Shown here in pieces: positions 45,927-54,200 of a stretch of DNA of 64,000 bases. The stretch lies in NCBI RefSeq assembly GCF_902506415.1, contig NZ_LR733275.1, forward strand, positions 383,651 to 447,650, written 5' to 3'. Origin of the DNA: Massilia sp. 9I (GTDB lineage Bacteria; Pseudomonadota; Gammaproteobacteria; Burkholderiales; Burkholderiaceae_D). Each line of letters opens with the position of its first letter. Position 1 is the first letter of the stretch. The notes under the pieces were generated by a model. That model was not told the DNA's origin. It worked only from the letters and a program-made list of their open reading frames with translations, and searched no databases. A program made the translations under genes and the position numbers.

Positions 45927-46688
45927 ATGGAACAGAAGTGGCCACAGGAAATCTGGCTGGTCAGGCATGGACAGAGCGCCGGCAACGTCGCGCGTGATCT
46001 GGCGGAAGCTGCCGCCGGACACCGCATCGACATCGCCGACCGTGACGTCGACGTGCCCCTGTCCGAGCTGGGCGAGCGCCAGTCGCAGGCGCTCGGCTCC
46101 TGGTTTGCCGCCCTGCCGCCGGAACAGCAGCCGACAGTGGTGCTGCATTCGCCCTACGTGCGCGCCGCAGACACCGCCAACATCCTGATGCAGCGCCTCG
46201 ACCGTTCGCGCCTGGTCGTCGAATCCGACGAGCGCCTGCGCGAGAAGGAATTTGGCATCCTCGACCGCCTCACCACCCACGGCATCGCGCACGATTACCC
46301 GGAGCTGTACGAACAGCGCCAGCACGTCGGCAAGTTCTATTTCCGCCCGCCCGGCGGCGAGAGCTGGTGTGACGTCATCCTGCGCCTGCGCAGCGTGGTC
46401 GACACGCTCAACCGCGAGTTCTGCCGCGAGCGCGTACTCATCGTTGCGCACCAGGTCACGGTCAACTGCTTCCGCTACCTGTTCGAGCGCATGGACGAGA
46501 AGACCATCCTCGATTTCGACCGCGCCGGCGACGTGCCGAACTGTTCGGTCACTTCCTACGAATTCGATCCCTCACTGGGCAAGGGCGGCCACATGGCCCT
46601 GCGCCTCGTGAACTTCGTTGCGCCGCTCGAAGCGAGCGGCACCCCCGTCACCGCCAGCAAGGACCTGCCTGCCGCACCGAAGGCCTGA
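45927..46688 (+). CDS. Histidine phosphatase superfamily protein
   Basis: 253 residues with the phosphohistidine motif WLVRHGQSAGN near the start and VLIVAHQVTVNCFRYL near the end; an LREKEFGILD segment supplies the acidic partner. Possible roles include sugar phosphates, nucleotide monophosphates or phosphohistidine proteins; the substrate is not evident. A GTG immediately precedes the ATG used. It lies nine bases before nnrD, probably in one operon. Confidence 0.9.
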   Translation: MEQKWPQEIWLVRHGQSAGNVARDLAEAAAGHRIDIADRDVDVPLSELGERQSQALGSWFAALPPEQQPTVVLHSPYVRAADTANILMQRLDRSRLVVESDERLREKEFGILDRLTTHGIAHDYPELYEQRQHVGKFYFRPPGGESWCDVILRLRSVVDTLNREFCRERVLIVAHQVTVNCFRYLFERMDEKTILDFDRAGDVPNCSVTSYEFDPSLGKGGHMALRLVNFVAPLEASGTPVTASKDLPAAPKA

Positions 46689-46696
46689 GCCCATCC

Positions 46697-47692
46697 ATGG
46701 AATCACTCACCCGCGCCAATGCCGTGCATGACGTCGACACAGCCCTGCTGCGCAGCTGGCCTGTGCCGATGCCGGCCGTCGAAGGCGACAAGGAAATCCG
46801 CGGCCACGTGCTGGTGCTGGGCGGCTCCTGCGAAATGCCGGGCGCGATCATCCTGGCCGCCACCGCGGCCCTGCGCGCGGGCGCCGGCAAGCTCACCATC
46901 GCCACCGGCCAGAGCGTGGCCCAGCTGGTGGCGCTGGCCATGCCCGAGGCGCGCGTGATCGGCCTCAATGAGCACGCGAGCGCCGGCTTCAGCATGGACG
47001 CGGTCGCCTGCCTCGACCCGCTGGCCGACCGCGTCGACGCAGTGCTGATCGGACCGGGCATGCGCGACGAAGCGGCTACCGCGGAACTGGTGCACGCGCT
47101 GCTGCCGCGCTTCGAGGCGGCGGGCACGCGCGTGGTGCTGGACGCCTGCGCCATGGGCGTGCTGCTGCATCCGCCAAAGCACTGGCCGGCCGGCATGCCC
47201 TGGCGTTTCGAGCGCCCCGTGATCCTCACCCCGCACGCGGGCGAGATGGCGCACCTGACCGGCATCGCGAAAGACGAGATCACGGCCGCGCCCGATGCGC
47301 GCGCGCTCGCTGCGGCGCGCGACTGGAATGCGGTGCTCGCATTAAAAGGTGCACGCACTGTCATCGCAACGCCCGATGGAACGTTGTACCAGCATGAGGG
47401 CGGCAACGTCGGCCTGGCGATCTCCGGCTCCGGCGACGTGCTGGCCGGCGTCATCGCAGGACTGGCGGCGCGTGGCGCGCCGCTCGACCAGGCCGTCTGC
47501 TGGGGTGTGGCGCTGCATGCGCGCGCCGGCGAGCGATTGGCGCAGCGCATGGGAACACTTGGCTATCTGGCGCGGGAAATATCGCAGGAAATACCCGCGC
47601 TGTTGGAACAGATCGCAGGCAAGGATGCCGGCGACACCAGGACCACCCGGCAGACGCCGGTGGGCTGGGGGATGGGGGTCCCGACCACCTAG
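46697..47692 (+). CDS. nnrD: ADP-dependent NAD(P)H-hydrate dehydratase (stand-alone)
   Basis: 331 residues of the YjeF-C/ribokinase-like fold: GHVLVLGGSCEMPGAIILAATAALRAGAGKLTIAT, the nucleotide site VILTPHAGEMAHLTG, and the catalytic loop ISGSGDVLAGVIAGLAARG with Asp in GSGD. It repairs hydrated NADH and NADPH. In E. coli it is fused to an NAD(P)HX epimerase (NnrE); that domain is absent here, so an unlinked epimerase is expected elsewhere. The C-terminal 20 residues are polar and low in family similarity. It starts eight bases after the phosphatase. Confidence 0.93.
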   Translation: MESLTRANAVHDVDTALLRSWPVPMPAVEGDKEIRGHVLVLGGSCEMPGAIILAATAALRAGAGKLTIATGQSVAQLVALAMPEARVIGLNEHASAGFSMDAVACLDPLADRVDAVLIGPGMRDEAATAELVHALLPRFEAAGTRVVLDACAMGVLLHPPKHWPAGMPWRFERPVILTPHAGEMAHLTGIAKDEITAAPDARALAAARDWNAVLALKGARTVIATPDGTLYQHEGGNVGLAISGSGDVLAGVIAGLAARGAPLDQAVCWGVALHARAGERLAQRMGTLGYLAREISQEIPALLEQIAGKDAGDTRTTRQTPVGWGMGVPTT

Positions 47693-47942
47693 TCTCCAGC
47701 AAATCCGCAGCGCACCGCGGAAACAAGTACGACGGTGCGCGGTCCAACTGGTTGGCGGCTTGTCCGCCTGCGATGTTCCAGTCGGATTCGTGCACTGACC
47801 GGGGCCGCGTATTGCGTCGGTTCCCTGATGGTTCCACTGCTGGGTTTACGAACCCTCGGAGGACCTAACCTGGCGCCGCTTCCCCTCCAAGGCCTCACCT
47901 GGAGATTGCGGCACAAGATAGACGTAAACGAGGAGTTAAACA

Positions 47943-48395
47943 ATGAAAGCACTGACTCAAGCACCAAAAATCCTGCTGACTGCTGCCGTGTTGGCCTCCC
48001 TGCTGGGCGCATGCCGCAAGAACGAGCCGGCAACCGACGCCACCACCACCACGCCGGACACCTCGGCAACTGCCCCGAGCAGCACCTCGGGCGCCACCGG
48101 CACCACGGGTGACACCGGCACCGGCGCAACTGGCACCGGCACCACCGGCACCGCTGGCGACACCACCGGCACCGGCGCAACCGGCACCACCGGCACTGGC
48201 GCAACCGGCACCACCGGCGACATGGGCACCGGCACCGGCGCAACCGGCACCGGCACCACCGGCACTGGCGCAACCGGCACCACCGGCACCGGCACCACTG
48301 GCACCGGCACCACCGGCGGCACCGGCACCTCGGGTACCTCGGGCACCACCGGTACCACCGGCACCGGCACCACCCCGCCAAGCAGCGGCGGCTGA
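47943..48395 (+). CDS. Lipoprotein with a Thr/Gly low-complexity repeat
   Basis: 150 residues. GAGGAG precedes the ATG. The signal ends in the lipobox LLGAC (Cys24), so it should reach the periplasm or outer membrane. After a charged RKNEPATD stretch, almost all of the remaining 115 residues are Thr, Gly and Ala in degenerate GTTGTG/ATGTTG-type units, with a few Asp, Ser and Met and a PPSSGG end. There is no catalytic domain visible. Such tails are surface-exposed and flexible; function unknown. The coding repeat makes the length likely to vary between strains. No gene is adjacent on the same strand. Confidence 0.75.
   Translation: MKALTQAPKILLTAAVLASLLGACRKNEPATDATTTTPDTSATAPSSTSGATGTTGDTGTGATGTGTTGTAGDTTGTGATGTTGTGATGTTGDMGTGTGATGTGTTGTGATGTTGTGTTGTGTTGGTGTSGTSGTTGTTGTGTTPPSSGG
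48094..48375 (+). repeat. Imperfect tandem DNA repeat coding for Thr/Gly units
   Basis: Variants of GGCACC, ACCGGC and GGCGCAACC recur throughout this segment in units of mostly 6 to 18 bases, for example GGCACCACCGGCACC. All changes keep the reading frame. It is part of the lipoprotein gene, not a CRISPR array, because there are no unique spacers. Confidence 0.7.
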
Positions 48396-48579
48396 TCGGC
48401 CATCCGCCTGGCAACGAACGGAGCCTGCAACGCAGGCTCCGGGACTTCCGCTCTCGCCGGAAGCTTGGCTTCGTGCCGTTTCACATCGGCGATCGCCAGC
48501 CCGTCCGGGCTGGCTTAGTCGTCTTGATGCACGCGCACCACTACTTCTTTCCACTCCCTGGGTCTTGCCCGCGGGCCCG

Positions 48580-49698
48580 CTAAAGGCGTGCACGGTCTCC
48601 TGTCGCGAACGAGTGCGTGATCGCATCGAGCGTCCGATGCCTGCGTAATGCCGTGTCGATATCCGGCACCGTCGATGTTCCCTCCTCGATATCCACAGCC
48701 AGGCGCGCATACAGCCTGGCCACGCCCGCGGCGGCGCCGCTCAAGCCGGGAAAATCGGCGAAATACGCTGCGGGAACCGGTATCCGGCGCGGTGGTTCCG
48801 AGCCACGCCTGAGCACGATACCGAGATCGCCCATGTGCAGATACCCGGCCGTCGCGGACTCGATCAGCAGGCTGCCGGCGCTTCCCTGTATCTCCCAGGA
48901 CATCGGCTTCGCCACCGCACTGCCTGCGCTGTAATGCAGGGAAGCCACGACGCCGCCCTCGATCAGGCCCACCGCTGCGATCTCATCCGGCGTATCGTTC
49001 TGCATCGAGCTGCCGTCGCGCAAGCGGACACCATGGCCGCGCCGGTTCACCGCCACTCCCGACAGACTCTCGAGCTCGCCGAGCACCTGCGCAAGCGGCT
49101 CCAGTGCATGGCCCACGGCGATGCTCAGCATCGTGGCGCCGTTGGCGCTGTCGGCCATGTATTCGAAAGGCGGGTCGAAATGCCCATACCAGGTAGCCTC
49201 GGTCGGATGCGCCCGGATGCTGGTGCTGAGCGGACGCCCGATCACGCCTTGCCGGACCAGGTCACGCAGGAAGCGGATTGGCGGATGATGCCGGCCCTGC
49301 AGGCCGACGACCGTTTTGCGTTGCGCCGCACGGGCCAGGGCCGCGAGTTCCTCGGCTTCCGCCAGGTTGCGCGCAAGCGGCCATTCGCAATACACCATCT
49401 TGCCCGCGGCCAGTGCGTCGCGCACGATGGCGTGGTGTCCGGGCACCTTCACCGCTACCACGACGAGTTCGACTTCCGGCCGGCCGACGAGATCCCTGTG
49501 GTCGTCGAACGCAAGCGCAATGCCGAGCGCGTCCGCACTGGCCCGCGCGCTATCCATCCGGGTCGTGCTGACGGCGCGCAGGGCAAACCGGTCGATAGCC
49601 CGCAGCGCCGGCAGGTGGGCGACGCGGGCCCATCCACGATGCGGGCCAGCGCCCACGATGCCCACGCCAATCGGACGCGACGAACTGCCCTCGCTCAT
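48580..49698 (-). CDS. Gfo/Idh/MocA family oxidoreductase (Gal80-like)
   Basis: 372 residues. The Rossmann domain starts VGIVGAGPHRGWARVAHLPAL, an unusual glycine loop with His and Trp that resembles the Gal80-type branch, and VYCEWPLARNLAEAEEL holds the family's EKP-like position, changed here to EWP. The Lys of EKP, normally catalytic, is replaced by Trp, so dehydrogenase activity is doubtful and a regulatory or binding role is possible. The GFO_IDH_MocA C-terminal domain follows. It is read after the SDR gene with 18 bases between, in one operon. Confidence 0.86.
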   Translation of the reverse strand: MSEGSSSRPIGVGIVGAGPHRGWARVAHLPALRAIDRFALRAVSTTRMDSARASADALGIALAFDDHRDLVGRPEVELVVVAVKVPGHHAIVRDALAAGKMVYCEWPLARNLAEAEELAALARAAQRKTVVGLQGRHHPPIRFLRDLVRQGVIGRPLSTSIRAHPTEATWYGHFDPPFEYMADSANGATMLSIAVGHALEPLAQVLGELESLSGVAVNRRGHGVRLRDGSSMQNDTPDEIAAVGLIEGGVVASLHYSAGSAVAKPMSWEIQGSAGSLLIESATAGYLHMGDLGIVLRRGSEPPRRIPVPAAYFADFPGLSGAAAGVARLYARLAVDIEEGTSTVPDIDTALRRHRTLDAITHSFATGDRARL

Positions 49699-49716
49699 GT
49701 CGTTTACTCCGTGCGA

Positions 49717-50457
49717 TCAGGCGAGCAAACCGCCGTCGACCGTGACGACGGTGCCCGTGATATGCCTTGCGGCCGGGCTTGCCAGGAAGGCGACAGTGGC
49801 GGCGATGTCGGCCGGCTCGGCGTAGCGTCCCAGCGGCATGAGGCCGCGCTGGAAGTCCGAGCTTTCGCCATTCGCGGGATTCATGTCGGTGTCGGTCGAC
49901 CCGGGCTGCACCAGGTTCGACGTGATGTCGCGCGCGCCCAGTTCATGCGCCAGGCCGCGCGCGAACGACTGCAAAGCCGACTTGGTCATGTAGTACACGG
50001 TTCCCGGCGTGCCGACGATCCGGTCGGCGCCGGCCGAGCCGATCGTGATCACTCGGCCGCCTGACGCGAGGTAGGGAATGGCCGCCTGGGTCGTCAGTAC
50101 CGGACCCCGCACGTTCACCGCGAACAGCGCATCGAAATCCTCGACACTGAAATCGGCGATCAGGTTGTAGCGCGCGATGCCGGCGTTGTTGACCAGGATA
50201 TCCAGCCCGCCCAGCGCGGATACCGCCGCATCGACGGAGCGCTTGATGGCGGCCGGGTCGGCGCTGTCCGCCTGGATCGCGATCCCCTTGCGGCCGAGTG
50301 CCTCGATGTCGGCCGCGACCGCTTGCGCGCGCTCCGCGCCGCCCTGGTAGGTGAGCGCGACGTCCGCGCCCTGCTCGGCCAGGATGCGGGCGATGGCGGC
50401 ACCGATGCCGCGCGAGCCGCCGGTGACGAGCGCGCGTTTTCCTTGGAGGGACTTCAT
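49717..50457 (-). CDS. SDR family oxidoreductase
   Basis: 246 residues. The NAD(P) motif TGGSRGIG, NNAG, the catalytic Ser in TIGSAG, Tyr/Lys in YYMTKSA, and the C-terminal TGTVVTVDGG are all present. The family oxidises or reduces small alcohols and ketones; the substrate is not clear. It is the first gene of a two-gene operon with the Gfo/Idh protein, directly downstream of its promoter and divergent from a TetR gene. Confidence 0.93.
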   Translation of the reverse strand: MKSLQGKRALVTGGSRGIGAAIARILAEQGADVALTYQGGAERAQAVAADIEALGRKGIAIQADSADPAAIKRSVDAAVSALGGLDILVNNAGIARYNLIADFSVEDFDALFAVNVRGPVLTTQAAIPYLASGGRVITIGSAGADRIVGTPGTVYYMTKSALQSFARGLAHELGARDITSNLVQPGSTDTDMNPANGESSDFQRGLMPLGRYAEPADIAATVAFLASPAARHITGTVVTVDGGLLA

Positions 50458-50478
50458 TTCTGGACCTTTATGTAGTGA

Positions 50479-50518
50479 TCGATACATTAATCGTATGGTA
50501 GGATCGTCGCCTGGTCAA
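50479..50518 (-). promoter_or_regulatory. Promoter of the SDR operon with candidate TetR operator
   Basis: On the minus strand TTGACC (50518-50513) and TACGAT (50495-50490) are 17 bases apart. The -10 lies in a small interrupted palindrome ATAC-N7-GTAT (50482-50496), a likely site for the adjacent TetR protein, whose own promoter must share this 72-base gap. Confidence 0.5.
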
Positions 50519-50529
50519 GGACTTTTGTA

Positions 50530-51201
50530 ATGCTTACTACAAAAAAATCTGAAGCGGCTCCTACGGGAACGACCGGTGGATCCGGACGTCGCGGACGGCC
50601 GCGCGTGTTCGACCGCGACGCCGCCCTGGAGACGGCCATGAAGCTGTTCTGGGTAAAGGGTTTTGAGGCGACCTCGATCACGGATCTGACGACGGCGCTG
50701 GGAATCGGACCGACCAGCCTGTACGCCGCATTCGGCTCGAAGGAAGCGTTGTATGCCGAGACGCTCAAGCTGTATGCGGCCAGCTATGAACACCTGGTGC
50801 TGGGCAGATTCCGGACGGCGCCCACGGCGCGCGAGGCGATGTCCGCCTATTTGCTGGACTCGGCGGCTGCGATGACGGGATCGGATGCCGATCTGCCGCG
50901 CGGGTGCATGGTCAACCTCGGCACCGTGGGCGGCAGCGAATATGCGGAACTCGGCGCGCTGATGCGAACGACGCGGGGCGGTACCTATGACGTGTTGCTG
51001 GGACGCCTGGAGCAGGCCGTGCGCAATGGCGAACTGGCGCCCTCCGTCGACCTGAGCGGTCTGGCGCGCTACCTGCAAATCGTCCAGAGCGGCATGGCGA
51101 TCAGGGCGCGCGACGGCGCCAGCAGGGAAGAACTACAGACGGTGGCGAAGCTCGCCATGGCGTCCTGGGACGCTCTGGTGCGCGGAGCCGGCGCGCCCTA
51201 G
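50530..51201 (+). CDS. TetR family transcriptional regulator
   Basis: 223 residues. The N-terminal helix-turn-helix (about 28-73, FDRDAALETAMKLFWVKGFEATSITDLTTALGIGPTSLYAAFGSKEALY) is typical. The ligand domain follows and contains a single Cys in LPRGCMVN, seen in several members of the AcrR subgroup. AAGGA nine bases upstream sets the start. Being divergent from the SDR/Gfo operon and sharing its control region, it most likely represses it and itself. Confidence 0.93.
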   Translation: MLTTKKSEAAPTGTTGGSGRRGRPRVFDRDAALETAMKLFWVKGFEATSITDLTTALGIGPTSLYAAFGSKEALYAETLKLYAASYEHLVLGRFRTAPTAREAMSAYLLDSAAAMTGSDADLPRGCMVNLGTVGGSEYAELGALMRTTRGGTYDVLLGRLEQAVRNGELAPSVDLSGLARYLQIVQSGMAIRARDGASREELQTVAKLAMASWDALVRGAGAP

Positions 51202-51210
51202 TCCCCGCCA

Positions 51211-51229
51211 GGCGCCCGCTTTGGGCGCC
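51211..51229. terminator. GC hairpin between convergent genes
   Basis: GGCGCCC-GCTTT-GGGCGCC, a 7-bp perfect stem in the 29-base gap between the TetR and kinase stop codons. No T run follows on either side, so it may act only as a weak or Rho-assisted end. Confidence 0.4.
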
Positions 51230-51230
51230 G

Positions 51231-54200
51231 TTAGCGACCCGGCGAACGCGCCTGCAGCGCGAGCGCCAGCAGGCGGTCGACCGCGTCGAACTCGGCCGGC
51301 TTGGTCAGGTGGTGGTCCATGCCCGCCTCGCGCGCCCGTTGCCGGTCCTGCTCTGTCCCCCAACCGGTCAGGGCCACCAGCATGGTCCCCTGCAGGCCGT
51401 CGATCCGGCGCAGCGCCACCGCGGCCTCGTAGCCGGTGGTATCCGGCAGTCCGATATCGAGGAAGACCACTTCCGGCAGCAGCGCGCGCGCCGCGTCGAT
51501 CGCGCCGGCGCCGTCGTGCGCCATGCGCACCTCATGACCGCCGATCTCGAGCAGGGTCGCCAGCATCTCCGCAGCATCGACATTGTCGTCCACCACCAGC
51601 ACCCGGAGCGCACGACCGGGCGCCGCGGCCCGGGGAGCGTGCGGCGCCGGTGTGGCCGGGGCCGATGCAGCCGGCGCGGCATCCGGCAGCGGCAGGCGCA
51701 CCGTGAAGCGGCTGCCGCGGCCTTCGCCGGCGCTTTCGGCGGCCACACTGCCGCCATGCAGCTGCACCAGGCGCTGGACCAGGTTCAGGCCGACGCCCAG
51801 CCCGCCCTCGCCCATCACTTCGCTCGCATGTCCCTGGGCATACATGTCGAACACCCGCGCCAGTGCGTCGGGCCCGATGCCGATCCCCGAATCGGCAACG
51901 GCGATCACCGCCTCGCCTTCTTCGGTCCAGGCCTCGACCGCGATGTCGCCGCCGGCCGGCGTGTACTTGGCCGCGTTGTTCACCAGGTTGCTGATGACCT
52001 GGGACACGCGGTGGCGGTCGGCCTGCAGCACGACCTGCGCCTCCGGCAGGCGCAGCGCCAGCCGGTGGCCGCGCGCGTTCACCAGGGGCATGGCCATCTC
52101 GACGCCGTCGTGCACCGCGTCGCCCAGCAGCACAGGTTCGAGGCGCAAGGTCAGCTTGCCCTCGGACAGGCGCGCCATATCCAGCAGGTCGTCGACCAGG
52201 TGCACCATGTGGTCCACCTGGCGCCGCATCATGCCGGGCACGTCGCGCCCGCCGGCGTCGGCGCCGGACTGCAGCAGGTCGACGCCGGCGCGGATCGGCG
52301 CAAGCGGATTGCGCAGCTCGTGCGCCAGCGTCGACAGGAAGTCGTTCTGCTGGCGGTTCTTGGCCGCCAGTTCGTCAGCCAGGTGGCGCAGCTCCTGCTC
52401 GGCATGCTTGTGGCTGCTGACGTCGAAGGTCACGCCGTCGAAGCGCAGCGGCTGGCCGTCCTCGTCCAGGTCGCACCAGCCGATCGCGTGCAGCCAGCGC
52501 GTCCCGTCCGCGTCGTACGCGCTGCGGAATTCGATGTCGAGCGCGCTGCCCTGTTCGAGCGAGCGGCGCAGGCGCGCCTCGAAGCGCGCGCGATCGGCGC
52601 CGTGCACGGCGGCCACCAGCTCCTCCACCACGGCCTCGCGCCGGCCGTCCATCCCGAGCTGGGCCGCCATCTCCGGGTTCATGCGGAACAGTTCGAAAGG
52701 CGCGTCGGCATACCAGACGCCGATGTTGCCGGCTTGCGCCACGCGCTCGAAGCGCTTCTGCAGCATGCGCCGTTCGTGGATGTCGATCACGGTGCCGACA
52801 TAGCCGTCCGGCCGCCCCGCTTCGTCTGTGCGCGGCAGGCCGGTGTCGATCACCCAGCGGTAGGCGCCGTCATGGCGGCGCAGCCGGAAGTCGATCGCGA
52901 ACGGCACGCGTGCGGCCGTCGCCTCGAGGTAAGCGTCGACGGTGCGCTGCACGTCGTCCGGATGGACGTTGTCGAGCCAGCCGCGCCCCAGGTCCTGCTC
53001 GACACGGCGGCCGGTGAAGTCGTACCAGCGCTGGCTCAGATAGGTGCACTGCTCGTCGCCGCTGGTGGTCCAGAGCATCGCGGGCGAGGCATCCACCAGG
53101 GCACGGAAATAGGCGTCGCGGCGCGAGGTTTCCTGGTGCATGCGACGGCGTTCGCGCGCCAGCGCCACCTGGCTGCGCACCCGCGCCAGCAGTTCGTTGG
53201 CCGCGAAGGGCTTGACCATGTAATCGTCGGCGCCGGCCTGCAGGCCCTCGACCTTGGCTTCCTCGCCGGCGCGCGCGGAGAGCAGCATCACCGGCAGGTC
53301 GCACAGGGCTTCGTCCGCGCGGATGCGCGCGATCAGGCCGAAGCCGTCCAGGCGCGGCATCATCACGTCGCTCAGCAGCAGGTCGGGCGGGTCGCGCTGC
53401 AGCAGCGCGAAGGCAGTCTCGCCGTCGGCGCAGGCGATGACCTCGGCATGCGGCTCGAGCAGCGACTTGAGGTAGGCGCGCATGTCCTTGTTGTCGTCGG
53501 CGACCAGGATGCGCGGGCGCGGCCCGGCGTCCGCTATCGTGGCCGGCAGGCCGGCGGACGGCACGGCGGCAGGGTCGCCGGCGTCGGGCAGCCAGCGCAG
53601 CGCCTCCTCGACGAAGGCGGCGCCCATGCGCGAATCGTCCCCGGCCGGCGCCGGCGCGTCCGCCGCCAGCACGCGTTCGGCCGGCAGGTGCGCATGTCCG
53701 AACGGGATATCGATATCGAAACGGGTGCCCTCGCCTTCCACGCTGTGCACGGCAATGCTGCCACCGTGCAGCCACACCAGTTCCTGCATCAGGGCCAGGC
53801 CGATGCCGGTGCCCTCGTAGGTGCGGCCGCTGGCGCCTTCGATGCGGTGGAAGCGTTCGAACACGCGCGGCAGTTCGTGCGCCGGGATGCCGATGCCGGT
53901 GTCGCTCACGGACAGGCGCGCCATGCCCTGATGACGCTGCAGGCGCAGCGTGACGCCGCCCGCCAAGGTGAACTTGAAGGCGTTCGACAGCAGGTTGAAC
54001 ACGATTTTTTCCCACATGTCGCGGTCGACCCAGACCGGCTCGCCCAGGTCCTCGGCATCGACCGCATAGGCCAGGCCGCCGCGCACCATGGCCGACTCGA
54101 ACACGCCGGCCAGTTCGGTGCTCAGGCGCGCCAGGTCCACCGGCGCGTAGCTGGCCTGGACCCGGCCCGCTTCGATCCGCGAGAAGTCGAGCAGGGAGTT

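Noticed and set aside
48094-48375. CRISPR-like or intergenic tandem repeat
   Set aside because: The units are in frame within a lipoprotein gene, vary in length and have no unique spacers.
48420-48440. Terminator after the repeat lipoprotein (GGAGCCTGC/GCAGGCTCC)
   Set aside because: The stem is perfect but followed by GGGACTTCC with no T run, so intrinsic termination is not supported.
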